From Coemansia sp. RSA 487 (Eukaryota; Kickxellomycota; Kickxellomycetes; Kickxellales; Kickxellaceae): a stretch of DNA of 64,000 bases. Made by a program: the position numbers and the translations under genes. The stretch spans positions 62,001-126,000 of the forward strand of contig JANBRJ010000038.1 of assembly GCA_027577595.1 (NCBI GenBank). Reading direction: 5' to 3'. Positions 32,157 to 43,135 of this stretch are shown here, piece after piece (position 1 is the stretch's first letter; every line of letters starts with the position of its first letter). The notes under the pieces were generated by a model. The model was not told the DNA's origin. It saw nothing but the letters and a program-made list of their open reading frames with translations, and made no database searches.

Positions 32157-33608
32157 GGCTGAGCTTACTTCGCCACAATTGTGTTTCGTTTGTGATTTAA
32201 TTTCTCTTTTCTAAAGAATTAATTTTATTTAATCGGTTTAAACCAGTGGTTGTAGTGAACTGAAGCAATAAACTGGAGCGAACAGAGTCAGCCTGTCTGA
32301 TTGACTTTGTAAAGGCGATGTGCACAAAGATGCGACATAATTGAAGACTGAAAGTTGTAGAGCGTGTAGATGTGCAATTTCCATTTACAGGCATTTCAGG
32401 TTTAGAGCAAGGTTGATTTTCTGTTCCTTTCTGCCGTTTGCAAAGCATGTAATTATTACACATTGGCGTTGAAAGAGGAAAAACAGGAGGCTGCTGGAGG
32501 AGTCTACTGCTGTTTGCTTGGCTAGCTAGGGATGGAAGGGTCCAGGCGCAAAAGACAAGTAGGAGACGGCAGTAACCAAATCCTGTGTTGGGGTGCAATC
32601 AGGGATTTGATGAGAATGTATGTTTTGGTCTGTGGTGCTTGGGTGTGCCAAACTTTTAATCTGGGGCTTTTATTTGTATGGTCCGTCTGTCGGACTGGCG
32701 GAAAAAAGCAGAACTGGCCTCGCTAGAGGGTGTGCAAAGAGCAGGGGTGGAGAATATTCGACAACATGGACAAAGAGAATCTATCTGACTGGGTAGAGGA
32801 ATATGTATGCTGAGCATCATGGTGCAAAACCGCTCAGTGTGATGTGCGAAAAAACAACACAAACTAGGCAAAAGTAAACAAGAAAAGGAGGAAAGCTTAT
32901 TCTTACTGAGACGAGGATGAGGGTGGTCAGACTGTGGCGCACCGACCAAGAGGCCTAGAATCGCAGCAATTGGCTGAGCACAAGTGCACCAGATCTGTGA
33001 GGCTGTACCCAGAGAATGAAAGGGGCCAACAGGTAGAAACGGACCGCCAAAAAACTACGGTTGCAGTTTTTAGCTGGACCGTGAAAATGTGCGATTACTG
33101 ACAACTCTTTTTCTTTCTTTCGTGCAGATTTGTGCTGCAGCGCCAATCACTGGCAGAATCTGAGTTGCCTTCTGCTTTGGGAGAATTGTGTTTTCGTTTT
33201 TCAACCTTGGAAAAAAGCCAAAACTTTTTTTTTTCTGTTGAACAGGTCGTTTTCTATCTCTATTGAGCAATTATTTCCTGACTATTATTAATATATTTTT
33301 ATGAGGCCACGCTAGAACAGAGTCGGCCAGTCGGGCAGCTGTTTTCCTCACTTTTTATTTCTTTTCATTTGTTTAGCACTTTTAGGCTGCCCTCTTGCTA
33401 ACAATTCATTCCGTTGGACATATAACCTCTGGCTGAAATCGACAAACCGATATAACTCATTCGTCTGCAGCCAAGCGCATCTCGAAACACAAACACTTCC
33501 TCTCCTCTTTTCTCCTCTTTTCTCCTCTCCTCTTTTCTCCTCTCCTCACTTCTCCTCTCCTATTCTCTCCTATTCTCTCCTCATTCACAGATACACACGT
33601 AACACGGA
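32157..33608. other. Intergenic region, 1.45 kb, upstream of the Sec7 gene
   Basis: This spacer holds the LARP1 3' end and the Sec7-gene promoter and leader. Its last hundred bases are the pyrimidine tract listed separately. I see no gene in it; the short frames at 32532 and on the minus strand have no recognisable content. Confidence 0.5.
33497..33590 (+). repeat. Pyrimidine tract (CTCCT-type tandem repeat) ending in CAG
   Basis: About 90 bases are nearly pure C and T, built from TCTCCTCTTT, TCTCC and TATTCTCTCC units, ending TCATTCACAG 18 bases before the start codon at 33609. It can be read in two ways. It may be a promoter pyrimidine tract of the kind found in fungal housekeeping genes. 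It may instead be the polypyrimidine tract and acceptor of an intron in the 5' leader. Transcript data would decide. Confidence 0.7.
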
Positions 33609-36600
33609 ATGGGCGACAACTCGTCCGGAAGCCGACAGGCACAAGGGCCAGCAAACTCACCCCTACGGATTTTCACTAAGCTTGGCCACACACAGAGCGA
33701 CAGTGGCAACGGGGCATTGCAAGATGACCGATCACCACATACTCGCGATACGACAAACATACTTCTGAACAACGCCTTCTTGCAGCCGTACGATGACGAC
33801 GGCAACGGCGATTCAGCAGCCCAGTCCAGGGCTGGGCGACATGGCGCAGCAGCACCAAACACCACAGGCCACAGGAGTGGCAAGCAGGCGCAGCGCGTTG
33901 GGCGACAGGCCGCGCAGTACCATGCGCTGCCCAGCCATTGGCGCGACCACGAGTCGGGGTCAAGCAGCACAGCATCCCCGGTGACGCCCGAGGGTGCAGA
34001 GGGCGGAGTGCAGGCATATACAACAATTCGCGATGCAAATGCGGCGCGGGTAGCCGCAAAGCAGGCAGCAGGAGGGCGCGGCCAGAACAGCCCTGGCGTC
34101 AGCAGCCCGCGGGTGCAGCAAGTGGGTGCGCTACGCGAGGCGTTTGGGTCGGCGTCGAGTCTGGAGTGGGGCGGCGAGCGGCCCGGATCGTCGTACTCGA
34201 TGCTGAGCGCTGAGGCACAGGCTGAGTCGCCACTCGAGACAGCACAAGGCGCAGCCGGTAGCCGGTTCCCGCCAGCACTAAGCTCGATGGCGGCACGCAC
34301 GACGATGCGCAATGCGCTGGGCGTGCATGGCGCTGGCAGGCATCGGCCAACGGCATCGATGTCGTCGCAGTACTCGATGGGCATGCAGTCGCCAACGGTG
34401 CGTGCCGGTAGTGCGTCGTCGCAGCCGCCAACGACTGCAGTGTCCCCGGCGACAGACTCTGCTCCGCAGAACGAGGATATTGTGCGCAAGTACTTTGGCC
34501 TCCAGCGACGCGCCCCAAGTGCAGCATCCACGCCTCCCCTGCCTCCTCCTGCCCAGGCAGCAGTGGTGGCGCCAGCGGCAGCTGCACCAGCTGCAGGTGC
34601 ATCGACAGATGTGCGGACAAAGCCGTCCCAGAAGCGCCAGAAGCAAGTGCCAGGACAGGGCGTAGGTAGCGGCATTGGTAGTGGCGATGATTCAGGTAGC
34701 ATGGTCTACCGGCGGGCGGTGTCGTCCGGCGATCTGCCAACCATGGACACCGTCAAAGGCGGCGCTAAGCTGTTTGCAGCAGGCGAGGACGGGCGGGAGT
34801 TCCTGACGCCCGACCTGGTGGAGTCGCCGCTGGAGGCGCTGGTGCGACACCTGACGATCGAGCTGTTCCAGCTGTATGTCAACGAGGACCGCAAGAAGAC
34901 GGCAGACAGCGCGGCACAGTCCAAGGCCAGGGATCAGGACAAGGACGACAGCCCAGAAAGTCTGGGCGCAAGCATCCAGACTGCGCTGTCTCTTGGCGGC
35001 GGGGAGCCCGAGTACGTACAGCAGTTCCGGCTCGGACCCAGCTTGCGGTCAGGGTCGACGACGCCGGCTGTGACTATGGATGGGTACTTTGTTCCGCAGA
35101 AGCCGGACTCCGAAAACAAGGAGTCGGCGGATACGCAGCAGCCACGCCCGCGCCATCGCCTGGTTCAGCGTACATGGATGGAAGAGGCGCTGATCAAGGC
35201 GCGGCGCGTGTCAACCATTGACGAGAACGCCGAGGAGTCCATTTTGCAGAGCCTGGACCAGGAGCTGGCCAAAGGCAAGTCGCCGCCGTTTGCGCCGGCC
35301 GATGTCAGCCAGTTTCAGCAGCAATCGCAGCAATCGCAGCAGTCTGCAGCGACGATGCTGCCTCGCACCGCACAAAAGGACCAGCTGTCCGATATGTGCG
35401 CTGGTGGCAGCCCGTCTGACGGCCAAACCCATGTAATGTCCCCGCGCGGGTACTACCGTGCGCGCGATCCTGCGGCGCCGCACCGCAAGAATGTGGGCGA
35501 GCGCGGTGGGCTTCGTGGCAAGCCAGGGGTGGCGGGCATCTCTCCAGCACGCGCGTCGCTTCTGCGGGCTGTTGGGCGGCGGCAGAGCGTGCGCCTGCAG
35601 CCAGGAAAGGGCCAGATCATGGTTGCTGAGACTCATATGGACAACACAGCAAATGCGCAGGCATCGGCAGATGTCGATTCTAGTGCGCTGTCGGCACCGT
35701 TATCCATGGAGCCCGATGCTATATCGCGAGCCAAACGCGCCAACTCGCTACCTGGCCTGATGCAGGTTCCCGAGACACGCGAGATCTCGTACAAGGATAC
35801 GCAGCGCAGAGCTGCACGCCGCGTGGTGCTGAAGCGCTCGTCCCGGTCTCGCGCACGCGTCGTACGGCGTGCCGAGCGCGTGGTTCTCGGCGGGACACAG
35901 CAGCCGGGCTCCCACCATCATCACCACCAAAGCGGTGGTCGCAAGCGCCATGGACACAGACGCGCTCCCAGCCGCGCAGACATAGACCAGCAGCTGCTGA
36001 AGGTCGAGCTGCCACCACCAGTGCCGCTACGTGTGCGTCGCGAGCAGATCAAGTTTGCGCCAGAGACGCTAATTGTCGTTCGGCGTCCCTCGAAGTATGG
36101 GCAGCTGCGTATACCGGCCGACGTGACGTCTGAGCAGAAGATGCTGCGCGTCCACAACCAGCTTCTTGGTGCACAGGCCATGCTGTCGCGCCACAACAGC
36201 ATCATGCGCCAGGCGGCTGCTGCTGGCGCTGGCGGCTCGGCACATGACAAGAGCATAGCAGGTGGGCTGCGAACGGTGACGCAGCAGGCGCTTGGCAGCG
36301 GTACGATGTCGCAAGCGAAGAACAAGGTCCGCAGCGAGGCGCTCGACGGAATGATGCTTGACAATGCGCTGGACGAGAGCTTGGAGGACGACGACTGGCG
36401 CAACCGGCCAAGCAACAGCCACCAGCGCCACGGCGATGGCACAGCTACCCCCGATGGCAGCGACGATCCCACCCAGAACAAGCCGTGGCGCAACGCCCGG
36501 CGGCGGTCGACCCTGCGCAAGAAGGGCCGTGACAGCCCCGCGCAGCAGCAGACCTCCTCCGCGCGGGAACCGAAAGCGCCAGCAGCAAGCGATGCACCTG

Positions 36601-38516
36601 TTTCTAGATCCGCCGCTCAGCGTGGAAGGCGGCTACTGCTGCACGGCCCAGCTTTCCGTATATACTCTGGGATTCGCGCGCGGCCGGACACGTATCTGTT
36701 CCTGTTCAACGATGTTCTGGTGGTAACAACGCAGCTGTCCGGCTCACAGCAGACATCATCTTTCACTGCTGCGCCGTCGGCTGATCCCGCAACTGTCCCG
36801 GCGGGCAGCCGATTCAAAGTCCATATCGTCATCCCGCTGTCCAGAAGCGCAACGTCGCTGAAAACCATGCGCGAGGGCGCGTCCAAGCGCCCAGGCGAGG
36901 ACGACGACGCCGAGGAGCGGCGACTGGAGCGGCAGGAAGAGCGCATCCGGCGCGCATGCCATTTGTTCGAGAAGAACACGTCGGAGGCTGTCGTGTACCT
37001 GATCAACCGCGACATCATTGAACCGGTGCCAGACATGGTAGCAGGGTTTCTGTACAGGTGCACGGCGCTGAGCCGCAGACAGCTGGGTAGCTTCCTCGGA
37101 GCGGGCATCCTGGGAGAGAACCTGCACGAGAACCCGACGGCTGACGAGGTCGAGCAGGAGAAACTGTTCCACCGGCAGATCTGGGTGTCGTTCCTGGATC
37201 GATGCAACATTGTTGGCGTGCCGATCGACGAAGCGCTGCGGTCTGTACTGTTCAACGTGCGGCTGCCCAACAGCCAGGCGTCGATCAGCGTGCTGCTGGA
37301 GATTGCAGCGCTTCAGTGGTTTGCCAAGAACGCCGAGCACGGCGCAGCCGTCGGCGTCTTTGTGCCCGACTCGCAGGACATGGCTATCAAGCTGGCGTTC
37401 GCCATCATGACGCTCAACACCGAGCTGCACAACCCGCTGCTTCGCGCCGAGGCACAACCCGACGCGGCGTTCCGCGAGCTGGTGCTCAAGTTCCGCGCAT
37501 CGGTCGTCGACGACCCGGTGTTCTCCGGCAAGCGCAAGGGCAACGTCCTGCGTAAGCGCGACCAGCCGCGCGTGCTCCAGATTATGGAGGTTCCGACCAT
37601 GTTCCTTAAGGAAATCTACCAGCGCGTGCGCGCTAACCGCCTGGTCACGTGCTCCGACGCGCGTCCCGCTGCTCCTGAGCTTGACGTTGACTGGATCCGC
37701 GACCCCGCAGACCCCGATGCTGCGCCACTGTCCGACGACCAGATCGAGCGCGAGGTCGAGGACGTCTACTGCGACCCGGGCTTCCGCGACAGCGTGCTGT
37801 TCAATGCGTCCAGCGACCGTCTGCCTGCAAAGCTCAATGTCGACCCGCCTGCATGGCTGCGCGTCACCATCCGCATCCCCGACCCCGACCCCAAGCTAAC
37901 TATCCGCGTGCGCGTGCTGAGCGTGCCTGCAGATGCCCAGCAGGGCGGTCCGGGCGGCGACGTCGCCGGCATTGTGCCTGCCGACCGTCTGTCCTTCCGC
38001 TCCACAAACTCCGCAAGTTTTGTCATCCGCCCGCTGCGTGCCGGCCATTTCACGCTGCACTTCATTTCCGAGGGCGCCCACGCGCGCTACTACCACCCGA
38101 TCCCCTCGCGCTCCATGGTCGTCGAGGGCTCCTTCATGCGCCAGACCGTGCAGCTCAGCTGGAAACGCGCAGAGGAACAAGGCACCAGCAGCTCTGGAGG
38201 CGGACACCGTGCACGGTACATGTTTGGTATGGACTCGTATGTGTCCAAGGCCCAGTGGGTCCACTTTCTGGAGGCGGCGCTCAAGGAATCCGCCAGCGTG
38301 CCACCAGACAACATGCTTCGCAGCGCAGAGAGCGCGTCGCAGGCACTGGCTGCCCTTGTATCTGACCAGCAGAAATCTCTATCCGCTTCTGGCGCTGGCG
38401 ATAATAAGCTGGAAGCTGCTGGAGGCGCCGCTACTGCCAGGTCCAAAACATCTGCTGCCGCAGACCAGACCATCATCTCAGCCCAGCTGTTCGGAGCGCT
38501 TGGGTGCGGCGTGTAG
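33609..38516 (+). CDS. Large Sec7-domain protein with PH-like domains
   Basis: The product has 1635 residues. The first 1000 are mostly low-complexity (Ala, Gly, Ser, Gln, Arg). A PH-like segment at about 1000-1095 (GPAFRIYSGIRARPDTYLFLFNDV, quoted here as LFLFNDVLVV) precedes a Sec7 domain at about 1110-1340 (INRDIIEP, AFAIMTLNTELHNP). A second PH-like region lies at about 1410-1560. Sec7 proteins activate Arf GTPases at Golgi, endosome and plasma membranes; the layout is closest to the fungal Syt1/Sec74-type and animal IQSEC group. The oddity is the FRLPGEAQ loop, which reads VRLPNSQA at about residue 1217, so the catalytic glutamate is missing. The domain may bind Arf without exchanging nucleotide. 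The gene is GC-rich compared with its surroundings and is a single exon. Confidence 0.85.
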   Translation: MGDNSSGSRQAQGPANSPLRIFTKLGHTQSDSGNGALQDDRSPHTRDTTNILLNNAFLQPYDDDGNGDSAAQSRAGRHGAAAPNTTGHRSGKQAQRVGRQAAQYHALPSHWRDHESGSSSTASPVTPEGAEGGVQAYTTIRDANAARVAAKQAAGGRGQNSPGVSSPRVQQVGALREAFGSASSLEWGGERPGSSYSMLSAEAQAESPLETAQGAAGSRFPPALSSMAARTTMRNALGVHGAGRHRPTASMSSQYSMGMQSPTVRAGSASSQPPTTAVSPATDSAPQNEDIVRKYFGLQRRAPSAASTPPLPPPAQAAVVAPAAAAPAAGASTDVRTKPSQKRQKQVPGQGVGSGIGSGDDSGSMVYRRAVSSGDLPTMDTVKGGAKLFAAGEDGREFLTPDLVESPLEALVRHLTIELFQLYVNEDRKKTADSAAQSKARDQDKDDSPESLGASIQTALSLGGGEPEYVQQFRLGPSLRSGSTTPAVTMDGYFVPQKPDSENKESADTQQPRPRHRLVQRTWMEEALIKARRVSTIDENAEESILQSLDQELAKGKSPPFAPADVSQFQQQSQQSQQSAATMLPRTAQKDQLSDMCAGGSPSDGQTHVMSPRGYYRARDPAAPHRKNVGERGGLRGKPGVAGISPARASLLRAVGRRQSVRLQPGKGQIMVAETHMDNTANAQASADVDSSALSAPLSMEPDAISRAKRANSLPGLMQVPETREISYKDTQRRAARRVVLKRSSRSRARVVRRAERVVLGGTQQPGSHHHHHQSGGRKRHGHRRAPSRADIDQQLLKVELPPPVPLRVRREQIKFAPETLIVVRRPSKYGQLRIPADVTSEQKMLRVHNQLLGAQAMLSRHNSIMRQAAAAGAGGSAHDKSIAGGLRTVTQQALGSGTMSQAKNKVRSEALDGMMLDNALDESLEDDDWRNRPSNSHQRHGDGTATPDGSDDPTQNKPWRNARRRSTLRKKGRDSPAQQQTSSAREPKAPAASDAPVSRSAAQRGRRLLLHGPAFRIYSGIRARPDTYLFLFNDVLVVTTQLSGSQQTSSFTAAPSADPATVPAGSRFKVHIVIPLSRSATSLKTMREGASKRPGEDDDAEERRLERQEERIRRACHLFEKNTSEAVVYLINRDIIEPVPDMVAGFLYRCTALSRRQLGSFLGAGILGENLHENPTADEVEQEKLFHRQIWVSFLDRCNIVGVPIDEALRSVLFNVRLPNSQASISVLLEIAALQWFAKNAEHGAAVGVFVPDSQDMAIKLAFAIMTLNTELHNPLLRAEAQPDAAFRELVLKFRASVVDDPVFSGKRKGNVLRKRDQPRVLQIMEVPTMFLKEIYQRVRANRLVTCSDARPAAPELDVDWIRDPADPDAAPLSDDQIEREVEDVYCDPGFRDSVLFNASSDRLPAKLNVDPPAWLRVTIRIPDPDPKLTIRVRVLSVPADAQQGGPGGDVAGIVPADRLSFRSTNSASFVIRPLRAGHFTLHFISEGAHARYYHPIPSRSMVVEGSFMRQTVQLSWKRAEEQGTSSSGGGHRARYMFGMDSYVSKAQWVHFLEAALKESASVPPDNMLRSAESASQALAALVSDQQKSLSASGAGDNKLEAAGGAATARSKTSAAADQTIISAQLFGALGCGV

Positions 38517-39243
38517 ATGAAAATGGTGACTGAACACAGACTCTTGTGCTTCTTATGCCCCTCTACTTTTCCTTGCGTTCGGCGTTATCTTCTCTACACG
38601 ATGGCGCAACTCTCCTGTTCTCCTTTGTCTCGCTCTCGATATACTTTTTTTTACCATATATTTCTACCTAAAACACCAATATTTGATATCCCCTATATAA
38701 TTGCGCTTGCTATAATTCCCCATTAATTGCAGACCATCAACTGCGTGCTCTGCAATCAACACAGTGGCTGTTGCTGGCGTCATCGCCATGGATGCCAATT
38801 ACAATCATATTCTTCTAGCGGTTTGACCATGGCTTTTGTATTGTGACTGTTGTGATTCAACAGGTCATTATTATTCTCCCCACTGTTTCGTGTTGCAAAC
38901 CTTTGGTAGGTTTGGCTTTGCTGAAAATAAGAGTTTCTAGCTTTTGTGTAAACGCCTCTTTCAGTCTTTTTCTTCTTTCTCAAATACCGTATTTTTGCCT
39001 TGCTATTAACTTTCTGTTCTTTCCTTCATTAATTTACCACTTTGTATTACTGAAACTATTCAATTGGAATCCGCGCTACCTTTATTTCGTCCCTTGGCTT
39101 TATGTTAAGCTAAAGCAACGCAAAAGTGCCCAATACACATTCTTGAAAACGCTCTAACCACTCTGTTGTCACGCCCATTCTTATACGCGTCGCTCTCCCA
39201 GCCCTGCCGCTGAAAGCAGCCTTTTCTACTTTGACGCAGACAA
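38517..39243. other. Intergenic region, Sec7 gene to FHIP
   Basis: These 727 AT-rich bases contain the 3' end of the Sec7 gene and the FHIP promoter. I see no gene, RNA or repeat that I can support. Confidence 0.5.
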
Positions 39244-42200
39244 ATGGAGTACTTTGCCAAATTCACCAGACACATTGCGAAGCCGCTGAAGCCGCCGTCT
39301 CCCGGGGCAACGCAGCTGGCGAAGTTTGAAAAGGCATGGAAATCTGCGCAGAGCATATGCTACTACCAGTCAAAATGGCGCGATATGCCCGTGGAACAGA
39401 CACCGATGCCTGCTCAGCTCGGCGTGATGTTCGACCTTCTTGTGCAAGAGGATATTCGCCAATCGGACACCGACGACTCGACCACGGGCGCGTGCATGGA
39501 GTACCTCCTGGGCAACACAATACTGGACGAGCTGGTGCGTCTGGCAGAGAGCGACCAGCCCGTTGGCGTGCGCCGCGTGATTATCAGCAATCTGACGACG
39601 TTTGTCAGCCTCACCGACGACAAGCTGCTCGTGCAAAAGGCAGTGCATAATCCGATCCTCGACATCCTGCGCTCGTACTCTCACCACGACCCCACTGCAG
39701 ACGCAAGCGTGACTCAGTCGGCCGCAAGCATTGTCAGCGCACAGCAGCGTCTTTACGATGACGAGTTTGTCGATCTACTATATGCCATATGCAGCAAGAT
39801 CCGCGGCGAGCCGATGCTGCTCAACATTTTCTTCCACGACAGCAAGTGGCTGAAGAGCGTCGAACAGCGCAGTTTCAGCACCGAAAGTATCGCCGCCATG
39901 ATGCGCAGCGTGGAGAGTTTGCGCAGTGAGAGCGGTGCACACTCAACGACGTATGAATTTCTGCTGTTTTCACATCTGCTCCACTTTGTCCACCGCGAGG
40001 GCAAGGCTGGGGACACTGCCAGAACCAGTCTGTTATTTCTTTTGGAGCTGGCGACCACAGAGATCATGGCATCCACAGGCAGCAACACTGCACTCGAGCG
40101 GTTTATTCTCGACGACAGCGGCTTTGCCGCCATTCTTTCTGCGACGCTGTGCGCCCTGTACTCGCAGCTGCCACGCAGTCTACAAGTGACCACGGGCCCG
40201 GCCGCTGTGATCCCTGAGTCCTTTCCCAGCTACTCGGCTGACCTGCAGAATGCAATCGAAAGCTCCATTTTCTCCTCGACCGGCGCGAATGGCGGCGCAG
40301 AAAAGTGGACCGATGGTCAGGGCCCAGTCAAATCAAACAACCCGGAGTTCCGTGTCTGTCTATCATCATTCGCCAGCTTGTTGGGCTTTATCCAGGATGT
40401 GCTATTCCGTTGCCCGTCGTCGTACGTATGTGACCAGCTGCTCAGGAGCCTGCGTGACAACTTTCTGCAATCGATCTTGTATCCGAGTCTACTGGAGAGC
40501 TCCGATACTGACGGGAGCAGCGTGGCAGTAATGCGGTATCTCGAAACAATACTACAGGTTGTTCGGCATGAGGATTTGGTGAGCGTGTTTATGGATTTCT
40601 TAACGGACGAAACTAGCGCAGGCGATACCCATTCCTCGGCTGGCGTTGGCAGAACCCTAAGTGTTGCACGTGATGGCCAACAGGCACCAGAGATGGAGTC
40701 GAACAGCAGCCAATCTAGCCCTAGCTGCTTGCCATTCACACTGCGCGATCTCGTATACACAAACCTTCAGTCCTCGGTTTCGATGGATGCAGTTGTCTCA
40801 GCGCTCAATCTGCTTCGAATTGTTCTGTCTAAACATTGCCGATACTCTTCGCGGCTGGTAGAAATGGAACGTGTGCAGCCCAGTGGAATGAACAACAGCT
40901 GGATGCCAAACTGCACGGTGGCCATCGATGTGCACAGACAAGAGCTGGACATGTATGCAAAGCTGATGGTCCAGCTGCAAAGCGATTCATCCAACCCAGG
41001 CCAAGGATACGGAGGAAGCAGCAATGGAGGCGGGGCACGGAGAAACGGTGCAGAGTCAGATAATGCCGCCTTTGTCATCCCGTGGAGGCACGATACACCA
41101 TCCACACCATCCAGTCTGCAGTTTGGCGATCGTGCTCGGTCAGATTATCGTGCTGCGATAGTAGAGGCGTTTTCTGTCGGCTATGACGAGTATCTGGAGG
41201 ACGCTGCGTTGGATTGGGATTCTCACGAGTCATACCACGCAGAGATTGATGCACTTTTTGCTGCACAGGCCGCACGAACGGCGTCTATAGGCGAAAAACT
41301 GTTGCCAGCCAACATCCCTGCAAAAAAGGCAGCAACCCCAGGAGCACCTGGCGCAGTATCGCCTTTTAGCCCAGGAAAACAGCTGAAAATGCGGCCACGC
41401 AAGTATTCTGAGGCGGTTATGATGCCACCAGAGCCAAACATGTCAGCTAAACAGACAGATTTAACTGTACGTGACGCCACTGTGCCGCAAGTTTCTGGCA
41501 GACACGATCGTCGCCATCATAGTAAGCAGTGTAAGCATATACGGTACAACATTAAGCCATCCGATCCCGTTGTCCGGGCGCTGATGAGCCTGCTTGCCAG
41601 ATACTTTGCTCAGCCGCGTGAATGCAACCTAGCACTCACAGGAGTTCTAGCGGCGCTTGTTGGGTGTCCATACCGCTCGCTAGACATGTGGCTTGGATTC
41701 AACATAGCTGGTCTGCTTGGCGGAGCACTGAGCAAGCCGTGGAATGCGTGGATGGACAACCTAAGGAGCATCAGTGACAGCGAGCATGGAGAGGACAGCA
41801 GCGACAGTGAGGGCGAAGATGATCCCTGTGGTAGCAAAGGGCTTGGCAGAGGGCCGGCAACAGCAATTGCAGCGGTAGATGCGTCAAAGTACGTCGGGCT
41901 TGACAACGAGCTTCAGGAAGCAATCCGCTCTCTGCCCAAAGGGACAACCCCTCCATCGCTGTACCTTGTGGTTAGCGGGCTTGCCCAGCAATCAAAAGTT
42001 TTGCGGAACGAAATTCCAGACTTTTCACGACGGCTAAAGCGAGCCCGGAACGCATTAATGGGAATTGTCGAGGATGTGGAGGATCTTGATGAGGAATTTG
42101 AAAGCGCAAGTAACCGCAGCGAAAGAAGCACACGGCCCAAGGAAACCAAGGCGCGCGATCGTGGGCTGTCGTCAGCCAGCCTCGAATCAAACCGTGGGTC

Positions 42201-42717
42201 GTCTTCTGTGTCCGGGTACAGAATAAGCAATGTAGCTGGAGATAAGCCATTAAGTCCAATGGCCGCGTCATTCAGCGACCGACGCAATCGCAGCACAAGC
42301 GTCTCTGCGTCGTCGAACAGACAGCAGATACCAAGATACACACCACTGGACGACACGTCACACATGGAAGAAGGCGGCTTACATCCCAAGACCACTACTC
42401 CCTTTGGCAGTACCCGCAACCGGGCTGGTTCTGCTGGCCACACATCAGAGCTGGCGTCCATTTCCTCAACTTCCACCGGCGCAAGGGATAAGCCGGGCTC
42501 TGTAGCTGGCATGTCTAGCATCTCCGCTGCGGCAGCCTCGGGCGAAAGCACGCTCTCTGGGACAGCGGCTCTTCACGCACTGAGTGTGCCACCAGCAAAC
42601 GCAAACATTGCCGAGTTCCTCGAAAACGTGATTATTCTACAAGAATCGATAAAAGAGATCATTGCACGTGTGCAGGTGCGTCGCGAGAACGGCGGCGACG
42701 AAAACACAGTCATCTAG
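39244..42717 (+). CDS. FHIP family protein (FTS and Hook-interacting protein)
   Basis: The 1157-residue product matches the FHIP/RAI16-like family. The N-terminal helical domain (about residues 1-450) carries family-typical stretches: WRDMPVEQTPMPAQLGVMFD, then YLLGNTILDELVRLA and FVSLTDDKLLVQKAVHNP. A second helical block lies at about 770-850 (LMSLLARYFAQPRECNLALTG). The rest is disordered and Ser-rich, and a short helix ends the protein (FLENVIILQESIKEII). In Aspergillus and animals FHIP joins FTS and Hook to link early endosomes to dynein along microtubules. The same job is likely here. The gene is a single exon with no sign of damage. Confidence 0.88.
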   Translation: MEYFAKFTRHIAKPLKPPSPGATQLAKFEKAWKSAQSICYYQSKWRDMPVEQTPMPAQLGVMFDLLVQEDIRQSDTDDSTTGACMEYLLGNTILDELVRLAESDQPVGVRRVIISNLTTFVSLTDDKLLVQKAVHNPILDILRSYSHHDPTADASVTQSAASIVSAQQRLYDDEFVDLLYAICSKIRGEPMLLNIFFHDSKWLKSVEQRSFSTESIAAMMRSVESLRSESGAHSTTYEFLLFSHLLHFVHREGKAGDTARTSLLFLLELATTEIMASTGSNTALERFILDDSGFAAILSATLCALYSQLPRSLQVTTGPAAVIPESFPSYSADLQNAIESSIFSSTGANGGAEKWTDGQGPVKSNNPEFRVCLSSFASLLGFIQDVLFRCPSSYVCDQLLRSLRDNFLQSILYPSLLESSDTDGSSVAVMRYLETILQVVRHEDLVSVFMDFLTDETSAGDTHSSAGVGRTLSVARDGQQAPEMESNSSQSSPSCLPFTLRDLVYTNLQSSVSMDAVVSALNLLRIVLSKHCRYSSRLVEMERVQPSGMNNSWMPNCTVAIDVHRQELDMYAKLMVQLQSDSSNPGQGYGGSSNGGGARRNGAESDNAAFVIPWRHDTPSTPSSLQFGDRARSDYRAAIVEAFSVGYDEYLEDAALDWDSHESYHAEIDALFAAQAARTASIGEKLLPANIPAKKAATPGAPGAVSPFSPGKQLKMRPRKYSEAVMMPPEPNMSAKQTDLTVRDATVPQVSGRHDRRHHSKQCKHIRYNIKPSDPVVRALMSLLARYFAQPRECNLALTGVLAALVGCPYRSLDMWLGFNIAGLLGGALSKPWNAWMDNLRSISDSEHGEDSSDSEGEDDPCGSKGLGRGPATAIAAVDASKYVGLDNELQEAIRSLPKGTTPPSLYLVVSGLAQQSKVLRNEIPDFSRRLKRARNALMGIVEDVEDLDEEFESASNRSERSTRPKETKARDRGLSSASLESNRGSSSVSGYRISNVAGDKPLSPMAASFSDRRNRSTSVSASSNRQQIPRYTPLDDTSHMEEGGLHPKTTTPFGSTRNRAGSAGHTSELASISSTSTGARDKPGSVAGMSSISAAAASGESTLSGTAALHALSVPPANANIAEFLENVIILQESIKEIIARVQVRRENGGDENTVI

Positions 42718-43135
42718 AGAACGGAGCGGCTAGGTCGGCTAGCTGACGCTCAAAGCATGTTGGATGGCAAATGAAGCCCTGAATCAACGTTATTGCTTCA
42801 GACACGTTTGTGGAAATCTGTGGCGCAAAAGCGGCTCATGATCCAGAATTACCGGCTGATCTGAATATTTACGCGTTTTTCTTGTGTGCTCTGGCTTTGT
42901 GCTTTTTTGTTTGTTGTGCGCAGTAGACCGCCCAACAGACAGCTTTGTTAAGCTTTTGCCCTTTCACCTACTTTCTTGTTTTGTTTAGTTGTTTTTATCT
43001 ATCTATCTACTTGTATATCTACTGCGCTTTATTATCCTGTTATTTTTGATAGACTAAAGATTTGGCTTGCCTGCACCTTTCACTATAGCTGTTTCTAGTT
43101 GTTAGCAGCACGACAAAATCGTTTTTTAAATACGC
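42718..43135. other. Intergenic region, FHIP to the methyltransferase-like gene
   Basis: These 418 bases include a short (TATC)n run near 42997-43010 and pyrimidine-rich promoter DNA. I see nothing else. Confidence 0.5.

Noticed and set aside
34099-34740. 213-codon minus-strand frame inside the Sec7 gene, and similar antisense frames nearby
   Set aside because: GC-rich low-complexity coding DNA has few stops on the other strand. The plus-strand protein has real domains; these do not.
41913-42551. 212-codon minus-strand frame within FHIP
   Set aside because: It is the shadow of the Ser-rich tail of FHIP, with no domain and no promoter context.
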